Positions 17,641-26,492 of a stretch of 61,973 nucleotides of DNA are shown here, in pieces (the first letter of the stretch is position 1; every line of letters starts with the position of its first letter). The notes under the pieces are model-generated. The model was not told the DNA's origin and searched no databases. It worked only from the letters and a program-made list of their open reading frames with translations. The DNA is from a bacterium. GTDB taxonomy: Bacteria > Zhuqueibacterota > Zhuqueibacteria > Residuimicrobiales > Oceaniaggregativiventaceae. Where the stretch lies: positions 1 through 61,973 of the forward strand of contig JAKQNP010000033.1 in assembly GCA_029565675.1 (NCBI GenBank). Reading direction: 5' to 3'. The position numbers and the translations under genes are program-made.

Positions 17641-18710
17641 TGGCGGCGACGCCAATCGGCTGCGCGGTCAAAAATTTCTACGCGGCTTAATCCAGCCTCA
17701 TCGTAAAGCGCAAAGATGTTTTCATCCGGCGTTTCCGGCGGGATCGTATGCGACGCGGCGAGGATATAGCCGCCGCCGTCTGCACCCAGGGTTTCGATCA
17801 GATGGGCAGTTGCTCGCCGTACATCCTGCGGAGTGCCGTTCGGTAGGTTGTCCTGCGTGTCCACACCGCCCATGAAAGTCAAGTGGCGGCCGAAATCGCG
17901 TTTTAAACGCTCGGGCTCCATGCCGGGACAATTGGTCTGGATGGGGTTGAGCACATCGATGCCGATCTCGATCAGATCGGGAATGATTTCGGCGATGGCA
18001 CCGCAGCTGTGATACGCGACCGGCAACTGGTGAGCTTTGCCCACCGCCGCGACCCGGGCGAGATGCGGTTTAATAGCCTGCCGCCACACCGCCGGGCTCA
18101 TCATCATCGCTTGCTGCGAAGCGACGTCATCGCCGGTCCACAGCCAATCCAGCGGAAAGCGCGCACAGGCTTTTTCTGCCAAATCGACGCTAAAATCGCC
18201 GCAGCGGGCCAACAGCTCGCCGGAAGCGGTGAGCAGATCGAGCAAAGCGTTTTCCATGCCGCGCAAGCGAAAACTCATTTCAAAAACACAGGGAGAAACA
18301 TCGCAACCGATAAAATGCGTTTTGCTGGCGGCCACCGCTGGAATCATGTTCTGCAATAAAGAGTCCTGTTTCGCAGTCGGAAAGCGGTAAGCGGCGATCT
18401 CTTCCGGATCGGCGTCGATCAGCGGATAATGGATGATTTGGTTAAAGGCGCCCTGTTTTTCCCACACAATGCCCCAGCTATCGCGATGGCGTTCGCCGTC
18501 CTGTTCATGGACGATGCCCTCCATCGCATAGTTGTTGTTGACCCAGGCTTGTTTGACATCGTTGCCCATCACCTCCGCCACCGCGGCGGGCTCGATGTCG
18601 AGCAGCTCGGCCAAATGACGGGTGGTTTGCGGTTGAAACCACATAAAAATCGGAATGCGGTCGGTCGGCTGCCGCTGCAAGGCGGCCTTGACCCGCTCTT
18701 TGCCGGTCAT
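17631..18710 (-). CDS. uroporphyrinogen decarboxylase-family protein (methyltransferase-like)
   Basis: A 359-residue member of the UroD superfamily (PF01208). It begins with MTGKERVKAALQRQPTDRIP, the standard opening of the non-haem branch. The C-terminal half has VAYHSCGAI with His and Cys, NPIQTNCPGM and TFMGGVDTQ. This branch includes corrinoid-dependent methyltransferases such as MtaA and CmuA, which use a zinc-bound thiol, so a methyl transfer or demethylation role fits better than haem synthesis. No corrinoid protein is encoded in the window. The start at 18710 has a GGGAGAA site. It is convergent with the amidohydrolase gene and divergent from the symporter gene. Confidence 0.82.
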   Translation of the reverse strand: MTGKERVKAALQRQPTDRIPIFMWFQPQTTRHLAELLDIEPAAVAEVMGNDVKQAWVNNNYAMEGIVHEQDGERHRDSWGIVWEKQGAFNQIIHYPLIDADPEEIAAYRFPTAKQDSLLQNMIPAVAASKTHFIGCDVSPCVFEMSFRLRGMENALLDLLTASGELLARCGDFSVDLAEKACARFPLDWLWTGDDVASQQAMMMSPAVWRQAIKPHLARVAAVGKAHQLPVAYHSCGAIAEIIPDLIEIGIDVLNPIQTNCPGMEPERLKRDFGRHLTFMGGVDTQDNLPNGTPQDVRRATAHLIETLGADGGGYILAASHTIPPETPDENIFALYDEAGLSRVEIFDRAADWRRRHQR

Positions 18711-18879
18711 CTTGTCGTTCTCCCTAATTCAACAGTTCTTTGCTGCGGTTCAGTATACACAGAAATTGAGTTTTAATCCAGAGAATTGTTTGTTTTTGTT
18801 CTGTTCCGGCGTTCTCGAGTTTTCACTTGACGATACCCAATGACCCGATATCACCCCTTCCCCAGGTTAGGAGAGAACT

Positions 18880-20985
18880 ATGGTAATTTTAGGGCTGCAT
18901 GTGATCGACTGGCTGGTATTGGTTGCCTATCTAGTCGGCATGATCTACATCGGCAAATGGGCGAGCAACAAGATCAAAAACACCACCGATTTCTATCAAG
19001 GGGGACGCAGTTTCGGCAAGATCTTGTTCACCTTTCTCAATTTCGGCAATATCACCAATGCCGACCAGGCAACCGGCGTGTCGCGCGAAATCTATCGTCA
19101 GGGTCTGTCAGGCTTGTGGTTTCAGAATCTTGTTCTTTTTCTCACCCCTTTTTATTGGTTTGCCGCGGTTCTGCAGCGGCGGACGCGCTATATGGCACCG
19201 GGCGATATCTATCTGCACCGCTTTCAAAGTCCGTTTCTTGCCGGTCTGTTTGCGATCTATATCCTGCTGGTCGCCATTTACGGCGGTTCGATGGGATTCA
19301 TGTTGACCGGAAAAACCATGAAAGCGTTGATGGTCAAGCCGGAAAGCGCTTACACGATTGAGGATCGCGCTTCAGTCGACGGGTATCAGCGATTCCGCGA
19401 ACTGGAAGGCAAACAGGTCTACACGCCGCTCACCGCCGAGGAGAAAACCGAATTCACCCTTTTGCAGGAACGGATGAATCGCGGCGATCTCGAGCCCTAC
19501 AAATCGTATGTGAATATAAATATGTTTTATTTTATCTACGCTGGCATCGTCGGGATTTATACCATTTTGGGCGGGCTCTTTGCTGCCGTGGTCACTGATG
19601 TGGTGCAGGGTTTGCTGATTGTTTTTCTTTCTCTGGCGCTGATCCCCATGGGGCTCTCCAGGCTTGGCGGCTTTGAGGGCTTGCATCGCGCAGTGCCGGA
19701 TCACATGTTTCAGCTCTTTGGCTCGGCCAGCGACAGTGAATACACCTGGTATTTTGTCATGTCCATGGTGGTGATCAATCTGATCGGCCTGGCACCCCGC
19801 AGTTTTACGATCGGCGGTTCAGCGCGCGATGACAAGTCCGCCCGTATCGGTATGGTGACTGGAGCATTTGCCAAACGGTTTTTGATGATCGGCTGGGCTT
19901 TGACCGGCCTGATCGCCCTCGGACTTTATCAGGGACATCTGGCTGACCCGACGATGATCTGGGGCCACATGACCCGCGATCTGCTCGGAGTGGGTTTTAT
20001 CGGCATGATGATCGCCGCCATTCTCGCCGCCAACATGTCCACCATTGATGCCCAGAGCCTGGAATGGGCGGCTGCTTTCAGCAAAAACATCCTTCTGCCG
20101 CTGCGGCCGAAGGTGTCGGAAAAAAGGCAGATTTTTGCCGGTCGGATCGTAATTTTTATCGTTTTGCTCGCCTCGATCTTTTTTGCCAATCGAGTGGATG
20201 ACATTTTTGTCATGTTTAAATATGTGCTTTCGATCGGCACCATCATCGGTCCGCCGCTGTGGCTGGTCTATTTTTGGCGCCGCCTCACCACCAAGGCGGT
20301 CGTGGTGCAGATGATCCTGACCATGTTTACCACGGTCATCATTCCCAACGTGGTGCCGACTTTTGATGGAATGCGCACCCATCCGCTGCTGACCCAACAA
20401 ACGCCGGAACGGGTTGTCATCGAGCAGGTGCAGGCGACCCCAGACGATGTCAGGAATGGTTATGCTGAATACGAATCGCAGTGGATCGACAAGCGAACCG
20501 TGGTACCGTCCACGGCGATTTTTTATGAGCAAGTGGTGCGCGAAAATCCGGATGATCTGAACTCGCCACTGGTCGGCAAAGGTGCTTTCCGCAATCAGCT
20601 CTACTACTTTCATCTATTGGGCGTACCGCTGCAAAAGCTGAGCAAGCCGCAGCTGGCGACTCTGTCGTTTGTATTTGACATCATTTTTCCATTTTTGCTC
20701 CTGTTCGGTGTCAGCCTGGTGACCAGGCGAAATGACAAACGCGTGCTGAACGAGTTTTATGGCGCGGTTCATACGCCGGCGGTCGCTGATCTTGAGGAGG
20801 ATGCGCGTCTGGTTCGCGATTCCATCGAACACCCGGAAAAAGTCGAACAGCGCAAGCTTTTTCCCGGAACCGACTGGGAGTTCTGGAAACCTGACCGTTG
20901 GGATATCTGGGGTTTTATCGCCTGTTGTGCTCTTGTTGGTGTGATCATCCTGCTCTATATCGTCATCATGGGCATCGGCGCGTGA
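18880..20985 (+). CDS. sodium:solute symporter (SSS family)
   Basis: A 701-residue membrane transporter of the SSS family. It opens with LHVIDWLVLVAYLVGMIYIGKWAS and has at least a dozen hydrophobic segments. The segment FLNFGNITNADQATGVSREIY resembles the unwound TM1 region of these carriers. It is longer than usual because of two soluble insertions, one of about 60 residues (roughly 150-210, charged) and a second of over 100 residues (roughly 500-610). It probably brings the product of the extracellular enzymes into the cell with sodium. The nitrilase-family gene follows after 13 bases and is co-transcribed. The start follows GGAGAGAACT. Confidence 0.88.
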   Translation: MVILGLHVIDWLVLVAYLVGMIYIGKWASNKIKNTTDFYQGGRSFGKILFTFLNFGNITNADQATGVSREIYRQGLSGLWFQNLVLFLTPFYWFAAVLQRRTRYMAPGDIYLHRFQSPFLAGLFAIYILLVAIYGGSMGFMLTGKTMKALMVKPESAYTIEDRASVDGYQRFRELEGKQVYTPLTAEEKTEFTLLQERMNRGDLEPYKSYVNINMFYFIYAGIVGIYTILGGLFAAVVTDVVQGLLIVFLSLALIPMGLSRLGGFEGLHRAVPDHMFQLFGSASDSEYTWYFVMSMVVINLIGLAPRSFTIGGSARDDKSARIGMVTGAFAKRFLMIGWALTGLIALGLYQGHLADPTMIWGHMTRDLLGVGFIGMMIAAILAANMSTIDAQSLEWAAAFSKNILLPLRPKVSEKRQIFAGRIVIFIVLLASIFFANRVDDIFVMFKYVLSIGTIIGPPLWLVYFWRRLTTKAVVVQMILTMFTTVIIPNVVPTFDGMRTHPLLTQQTPERVVIEQVQATPDDVRNGYAEYESQWIDKRTVVPSTAIFYEQVVRENPDDLNSPLVGKGAFRNQLYYFHLLGVPLQKLSKPQLATLSFVFDIIFPFLLLFGVSLVTRRNDKRVLNEFYGAVHTPAVADLEEDARLVRDSIEHPEKVEQRKLFPGTDWEFWKPDRWDIWGFIACCALVGVIILLYIVIMGIGA

Positions 20986-20998
20986 AAAGGAGAAACCG

Positions 20999-21805
20999 AT
21001 GCAAAGTCTCAAAATTGCTTGTGGCCAATTTGCTCCGCAACCGGGAGATAAAACGGCCAATCTCGAAAAAATCTTCCACCTGGCCCAAAGCGCTGCAGGA
21101 TCAGGCTGCCAGGTGATTGTTTTCCCGGAGTTGGCGACAACCGGATATCTCGCTGCGCGGCTGCTGCGGGATCTGGTCGAACCTCTGAGCGGACCGACTG
21201 TGCAACAGCTGCAATCGATTGCTTCTGAATCCGGCATCGGTGTGGTGTGCGGGTTGGCTGAGCTCGACGATCGGAGCGGCGCGCGCCACAACAGCGCCGT
21301 GGCCATCGACTGCCATGGCTGCTTGCTGGGCGTTTACCGCAAAATTCATCTCTGGGCCAGCGAAAAGGAGTGGGCAATGCCGGGGGTTGAGTTTCCGTTG
21401 TTCGATTTCGGCGGGTTTCGGGCAGTGAGCTGGATTTGTTATGATACCCGGTTTCCGGAGCTCGGCCGGCTGGCACGGCAATCGAATGCCGATGTGGCGC
21501 TGGTGTCGACCGCCTGGCTGGGCCAGGAATGGGAGTGGGACGTGGCCTTGCGCGGCCGGGCAATGGACAACCAGGTTGCCGTCGCCGGAGCCGACCTGGT
21601 CGGCGTGGAAAAAGAGTTCCCCTGCCACGGCTACAGCCGCATTGTTGCAGCGGACGGCCATCTGCTGGCGGCGATGGAACCGGGCAGCGAAGGCGTGCTG
21701 GTCGCAGAAATCGATTTTACGGAGCAGATCCGGCTGCGCCAGGAAATACCTCTATGGCAGGACAGGCAGCCCGACCTCTATCGGCGACTCGGTTCAGAAC
21801 TCTGA
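20999..21805 (+). CDS. carbon-nitrogen hydrolase (nitrilase superfamily)
   Basis: A 268-residue cytoplasmic amidase-type enzyme. The catalytic triad is complete: Glu44 in FPELATTGY, Lys115 in YRKIHLW and Cys147 in ICYDTRFPE. The family hydrolyses nitriles, amides, carbamoyl groups or omega-amides; the substrate is not readable. It follows the symporter by 13 bases with an AAAGGAGAAACC site, so it may act on the imported compound. The 3' end overlaps the convergent symporter gene by 12 bases. Confidence 0.9.
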   Translation: MQSLKIACGQFAPQPGDKTANLEKIFHLAQSAAGSGCQVIVFPELATTGYLAARLLRDLVEPLSGPTVQQLQSIASESGIGVVCGLAELDDRSGARHNSAVAIDCHGCLLGVYRKIHLWASEKEWAMPGVEFPLFDFGGFRAVSWICYDTRFPELGRLARQSNADVALVSTAWLGQEWEWDVALRGRAMDNQVAVAGADLVGVEKEFPCHGYSRIVAADGHLLAAMEPGSEGVLVAEIDFTEQIRLRQEIPLWQDRQPDLYRRLGSEL

Positions 21806-23743
21806 GCCATGTTGCCGGTTCTGCTGCCAACCGGCCAGTAAAAACACCAAACCGATAAAGAAAAGCACTGCGCTGATGCCGATGTTGACGCCGATTTTGC
21901 TGCGCGCCTCCGGTGCAAGCAAGATCAGCAGCGTCAGCGCAGCGAACCCCATCGAAACCGCACCGACCATCGGAAACACACTCACCTCTTTTCGTCCCTT
22001 TAGCACCTCGTTCTGCAAATCGATCGGCGTTTCCAGTTTGGTGAAAAAAGCGGTCAGCTCGGGTTGGGCGCGGTCGATTTCGACAGCGCTCAGGCGGGCA
22101 AAACCGCTCAAAAGCGCACCAAAACCCAGCGCCGAGAGCACAGCCCAAAACGGCGCTGAGAGCAAAGGGATCGAACCGCGCAGCCAGGAAAAAAAGAACG
22201 GCCAATCCAGCCCGCCGCGATCATTGAAGCTGATGAATCCGGCAGCCAGCAGAACGGCAAAGCCGCAAGCCGCGCCATAAAGCACACCCGGCGAGCGGCG
22301 ATAAAGGCGCGCCAGCGGCAACGATGTATAGATGAAGAAAAGGGTGACGGCGATGGTCAGCAGATATTGCGGGCCCAATGACAGACCGAGGAGAAATCGC
22401 GCCACCGATGCCATCAGTGTGCCGGCCAGAATCGAGCTCATGGCCGACCAGCGCGACATGGCTTTGCTCAGAATACCGAGCAACAGCGGCACAGCGATCG
22501 GCACTCCGGTCAAACCGAAAAAGATGTTGCTGAAGGTAAAAATCCCATAAGAGCTGTGGATGATGGTCAAGGCCATCGCGATGGCGATTGCCGCAAGCAC
22601 CAAAATGAGGAGGCGGCCGATCCGCAAAATCTGCCGGTCGCTTGCCTGTGGATTAAGGATATTTTTATAAATGTCCACCGAAAGGATCGATGAGACTGTG
22701 TTCCAGACGCTGTCGAGCGCTGACATCGAAGCCGCCATCATGGCTGAGAGAAAAAGACCGATCACGCCGGCGGGCATGTAGCGCAGAACCACGGCGATAT
22801 AGACATTTTCATCGGGTTTGCCGATTTGGCCGAAATGCGGCAAAAGAGAAATGTCCGGCCACAGGATTCTGCCCACCAACGGTGGTACACCAAATAGGAT
22901 CGGCCCGGACATGAACAAGGCAAAGGCCATCCAGCCGACTTTGCGCGCCGCTTTTTCATCTTTGACACTGTAAAAACGCTGGGCTTTATCGCCCACGGCG
23001 TTGCCGAAGACTTTGGAGGCGAAAAAGCCGATAAGGTACCAGTGCGTATATACGGTCTTGTCGCGGATGACATGGTGAAATTCGAGCGGCGGTACTTTGC
23101 GGGCGAAATCGAACACTGAACCCACCTCGCCGGCAGTGAAACAGACCACCACCAGCACTGAGCAGACGGCAAAAAGAATAAGAAATTGTACGACATCGGT
23201 CACACAGACCGCCCACAATCCGCCGGAGAGGGTATAGAACACCACGATGATGCCAAAGACCACGATCATGGCATCGATGGCAAATGCGCTGTCCGGAAAG
23301 AGTGTCGGTGCACAGATTTTGCTCAACGAGGCGAGATGGTGCGCCGGCCAATAGATCAGGCTGAGCGAGAGCAGGATGCTGAGCAAGAGCTGGGTGCTCT
23401 TGTTGAAACGCGTCTGCACATACTCGACCGGCGATGTCACGCGGGTGCGCCGCCAGCGCTCTGCCGAGAGCTGAAATCCGATATAAAATCCCAATGGCTG
23501 CACCAAAAAATAGAGCACGCCGAACCAGCCGGTGTTATAGGCAAAACTCGCTGCTCCGGTGAACATCCAGGCTGAAAATGAAGTCATATAGAGCGAAATG
23601 CCCGCCGCCCACCAGGGAATCAGATTGCCGCCGATAAAAAAATCTTTGCTGTTCTTCATAAAACGCGAAAAATAAACGCCGATCAACAGTATGAGAATGA
23701 GATAGACGGCGATCACGACCACATCAACCGGCAGAACTCCCAT
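21794..23743 (-). CDS. sodium:solute symporter (SSS family), second copy
   Basis: A second SSS-family transporter of about 649 residues, closer to the sodium/sugar (SGLT-like) branch. Hydrophobic segments begin at VVVIAVYLILILLIGVYF and continue to the C-terminus, with the typical SKDFFIGGNLIPWWAAGISLY, TSFSAWMFTGAASFAYNTG and ALDSVWNTVSSILSVD motifs. It is not a close duplicate of the symporter at 18880, so the locus may import two substrates. I chose the ATG at 23743 (MGVLPVDVV), spaced properly behind GAGGAG; in-frame starts at 23749 and 23779 are less well placed. It follows the heparinase-like gene by about 70 bases on the same strand and is probably in its operon. Confidence 0.88.
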   Translation of the reverse strand: MGVLPVDVVVIAVYLILILLIGVYFSRFMKNSKDFFIGGNLIPWWAAGISLYMTSFSAWMFTGAASFAYNTGWFGVLYFLVQPLGFYIGFQLSAERWRRTRVTSPVEYVQTRFNKSTQLLLSILLSLSLIYWPAHHLASLSKICAPTLFPDSAFAIDAMIVVFGIIVVFYTLSGGLWAVCVTDVVQFLILFAVCSVLVVVCFTAGEVGSVFDFARKVPPLEFHHVIRDKTVYTHWYLIGFFASKVFGNAVGDKAQRFYSVKDEKAARKVGWMAFALFMSGPILFGVPPLVGRILWPDISLLPHFGQIGKPDENVYIAVVLRYMPAGVIGLFLSAMMAASMSALDSVWNTVSSILSVDIYKNILNPQASDRQILRIGRLLILVLAAIAIAMALTIIHSSYGIFTFSNIFFGLTGVPIAVPLLLGILSKAMSRWSAMSSILAGTLMASVARFLLGLSLGPQYLLTIAVTLFFIYTSLPLARLYRRSPGVLYGAACGFAVLLAAGFISFNDRGGLDWPFFFSWLRGSIPLLSAPFWAVLSALGFGALLSGFARLSAVEIDRAQPELTAFFTKLETPIDLQNEVLKGRKEVSVFPMVGAVSMGFAALTLLILLAPEARSKIGVNIGISAVLFFIGLVFLLAGWQQNRQHGSEF

Positions 23744-23812
23744 AACCATCTCCTCGATTTGCGCGATTCCGGGCCGCAAAGGTTATGTCCTGTTGCAGTC
23801 ATTCGGCACCAA

Positions 23813-25780
23813 TCAACGAAGGCGAAAGGTGTATTCACCCCGCAATTTATTATTTTTGGCGCGAAAGACCAGCCGGAAGACATGGTCACCCCAGTTCTTT
23901 TGCAATTGCCCGTCGTCGACAGCGATTCGTTCGGCTTTAAAGGAAAAAAGATCAGCCGGATAGAGCAGTTCGGCAGCAAGTGTTTGCTCGGTTCCGGCAT
24001 GCGGGATGCCGGTCAGCTCGATGACGCCGGGTCTGATCTCTGCGGCTGAAAGAGCGGTCATCAGATTGACGGTGAACGGTTCCCGCCATTGCGCCAGTTC
24101 ATAGCGTTCGATCAACTGCACCTCGCGGCCGCGCAACAAGCGGATGCGGCGCTTCCAGGTTTTCACTGCCGCCGAATCCGGATAGGCGCCGGCGATATCG
24201 AGCGTCAATTCAGCTCCATTTGTGTCAACAAAATACCGGACATCTCTGGCGGCAAACCGTTGCCCCTCTTTTTGCATCACGCCGTTGATGGTCGGCAGGT
24301 TGTGATAGCCCGATTGCATGGTCCAGATTTTATAGCGATCGGGGCTGAAAGTCTGTCTGGTATAGGTGCCGACGCCGATGTCGATGAGAAGCGGCAAACC
24401 GTTGCGGTAGACGATAAAAGATCCGACATCGTTGTGATTGTGGTTTTCGGCATTGTGTCCGCCCTTGGCGGCAAGAAAGAATCCCTCAGCCGATCCGGCT
24501 TTCGAGCGAGCGGTCATGACCTGGATGTCCGGCAGCCAAACGTCCGCGAGATGCGGCTGTGCCGGGGGATGTTGCATGAGTTCACTTGCGGTGAGGAGGG
24601 CCGGCAAGAGCCGCGGCAGACGGCCGAATTGCGCGGCTAGCGCGCCTTGTCCAAAATTCTGTTGTCTGGCAAGGTGGGCGGCGAAGGCCGTCAGCTGCGG
24701 ATCTTCGACGGCCTTGCCGAATCGATAGACCAGCGATGGATCGTGGCTGATCTGCGGGGCAGCGTCGGCAAAGTTGATAAAGAAATCGGCATCGATGTGG
24801 GCATTGGCGATAAAACGGGCCATGTTGCGGATCAGGGGATCGCTAAAGACGTCGATGCCGCCGTCGGTGGCGTTGTGGAGCAAGTCCAGACAGTCGAAGA
24901 GCGATGCCGCGGCGCGACCCCAATACGTCGGGCCCTCATCGCAACCGCCGTCGGCGTGATAGCTCTGGATAAAGCGATCCAGGGTGAGCAGGCTTTTGTG
25001 AACCGCAGCCGCGCGACGCGCCGGCTCGGGCTCTATGAGGAGAACTACAGCCAGATAATTGGAATTGATCCAGGGATTCCAGTTGTTGACCGCTTCTTCG
25101 CCAAAGCCCATCCACCAGAAATCGGTCTGATCGAGAATGGGAGTGATGATGCGGCGGTCGAGTTCGTAAGCGATGCGCCGGCGCAGCAAGGGCGAAACTG
25201 TGTCGAGACGGTTATGGAGCAGATAATCGGTCCAGGCGAGGAGCGCGCCGGTCTCGGCGGTGAACAAGTCCACGGTCGGTTCGCTGATGTCTGGCAATCC
25301 ATAACCTGCTTTTTGCATGCTGAGATGCGCCGGTACTCCCCAGTCAGATTCTTCGCAGATAGACCAGATCGCGTCGGCGATGGGATCGAGAAAGCGGCTG
25401 CGGCCTTCCAGAACCTCGGCCAGCACCATTTCAGCCAAAATTTCCCGCCGCCTGAAAGACCGCTGCTCGAAATTGGCACGATTGCCGTTGCGCACGAATT
25501 CGAGTGTCAGGGTGGCGGGCAAAGCAGGCCATTCAGCGCCCAGGTTTTCGCTTCCCTCCTCGATGTGCGCCTGGATGAGCGCGGCCGGCACGAGGGCATG
25601 CCATTGCTGTCGCTCGTCGATGGTGGGAAAGGGGCGCCATTCCCCGTGTTCAGGCAACAATTCAACGAGTTTTTCCAAAGGAAAAGCTTCAGCGAGCAGA
25701 ATGCGGTCGGATTGGGCGGCTGACAACGTGGCGGAAATCAGCGCGATGAAAACGGCGGGAACCAAGAGGGATTTGCACAT
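23813..25780 (-). CDS. heparinase II/III-family polysaccharide lyase
   Basis: A 655-residue exported enzyme. Signal peptide (1-22, ending SAAQ), then an alpha/alpha-toroid domain (about 90-400) with HADGGCDEGPTYWGR, then a beta-sandwich domain starting near the hallmark segment GGHNAENHNHNDVGSF, which carries the histidines conserved in heparinase II/III lyases. Such enzymes cleave uronate-containing polysaccharides (heparin, heparan, alginate oligomers) by beta-elimination. The start at 25780 has a CAGGAGA site. It lies between the SixA gene (27 bases upstream) and the second symporter, so all three may be one operon. Confidence 0.87.
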   Translation of the reverse strand: MCKSLLVPAVFIALISATLSAAQSDRILLAEAFPLEKLVELLPEHGEWRPFPTIDERQQWHALVPAALIQAHIEEGSENLGAEWPALPATLTLEFVRNGNRANFEQRSFRRREILAEMVLAEVLEGRSRFLDPIADAIWSICEESDWGVPAHLSMQKAGYGLPDISEPTVDLFTAETGALLAWTDYLLHNRLDTVSPLLRRRIAYELDRRIITPILDQTDFWWMGFGEEAVNNWNPWINSNYLAVVLLIEPEPARRAAAVHKSLLTLDRFIQSYHADGGCDEGPTYWGRAAASLFDCLDLLHNATDGGIDVFSDPLIRNMARFIANAHIDADFFINFADAAPQISHDPSLVYRFGKAVEDPQLTAFAAHLARQQNFGQGALAAQFGRLPRLLPALLTASELMQHPPAQPHLADVWLPDIQVMTARSKAGSAEGFFLAAKGGHNAENHNHNDVGSFIVYRNGLPLLIDIGVGTYTRQTFSPDRYKIWTMQSGYHNLPTINGVMQKEGQRFAARDVRYFVDTNGAELTLDIAGAYPDSAAVKTWKRRIRLLRGREVQLIERYELAQWREPFTVNLMTALSAAEIRPGVIELTGIPHAGTEQTLAAELLYPADLFSFKAERIAVDDGQLQKNWGDHVFRLVFRAKNNKLRGEYTFRLR

Positions 25781-25807
25781 ATTGTCTCCTGCAGTTTTAC
25801 AAAGTGA

Positions 25808-26314
25808 TCAGGTTGCATCGCCGAACAGCTGCTTGGGCAGATAGAGTTCCCGCAAGGCGGCGCAGCGCGGTTTGGCGGCCGTCCAGCGGTCGATCTGCAG
25901 GTCGAGAACCGCCACTGCGCAGGTGGGCAGGTTATCGACAGCTGCCGCCGTCAACGCGACGACCAGGTCGGTGATTCCCGGATTGTGGCCGATGAGAAAA
26001 ACCGTGTTCCATTCGTCGTTGAGTTCTTGCAGCAGATCCAGCAAGTTTAGCCAATTGCTGCCATAGATGTCGCTGCGGATATCGATGATCGAGTCGGAAA
26101 GATTGAGGGCTTGTCGAATCGGTGCAAGGGTTTTGCGGGTTCGTTTGGCCGGGCTGCAAAGCACCCGGTCGGGTTGTGCGCCTTTGGCCGCCAAAAAGCG
26201 GCCCATCAGCGGCGCATCGCGCTTGCCGCGCCTGTTCAGAGGACGATCGATGTCGGCGGCATGCTCGTCGCTCCAACTGGATTTGGCGTGACGGATCAAA
26301 TAAAGGGTTTTCAT
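25808..26314 (-). CDS. SixA-like phosphohistidine phosphatase / histidine phosphatase family
   Basis: A 168-residue protein with the RHG-type motif LIRHAKSSWSD at the N-terminus and the second histidine in FLIGHNPGITDL. It belongs to the histidine phosphatase superfamily, SixA branch, small enzymes that remove phosphate from protein histidines or small molecules. The start follows GGGAGGCC. It lies 27 bases before the heparinase-like gene. Its target is unknown. Confidence 0.87.
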   Translation of the reverse strand: MKTLYLIRHAKSSWSDEHAADIDRPLNRRGKRDAPLMGRFLAAKGAQPDRVLCSPAKRTRKTLAPIRQALNLSDSIIDIRSDIYGSNWLNLLDLLQELNDEWNTVFLIGHNPGITDLVVALTAAAVDNLPTCAVAVLDLQIDRWTAAKPRCAALRELYLPKQLFGDAT

Positions 26315-26408
26315 CCCGGCCTCCCTGATCTGTTAAATCGCTTCCGCAACAACCATCTCAATAGTATAACGATGTAAGGCGATCGGATCAAGACGAAAGT
26401 TGCTCTGC

Positions 26409-26438
26409 AAAAAAAAATCCCCCGAATCGGGGGATTTT
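26409..26438 (-). terminator. intrinsic terminator of the helicase gene
   Basis: Read on the minus strand, a stem of ATCCCCC with GGGGGAT around a five-base loop is followed by nine T residues (the A-run at 26409-26417). It lies 55 bases after the stop of the DEAD-box helicase gene, which ends at 26493. On the plus strand the trailing T-run is only four bases, so it acts mainly in the minus direction. Confidence 0.85.
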
Positions 26439-26492
26439 ATCAGATTTGGAGCAAAGTATTATTGGCGGTGCGGACAGGGGAGATAAGGGTGT

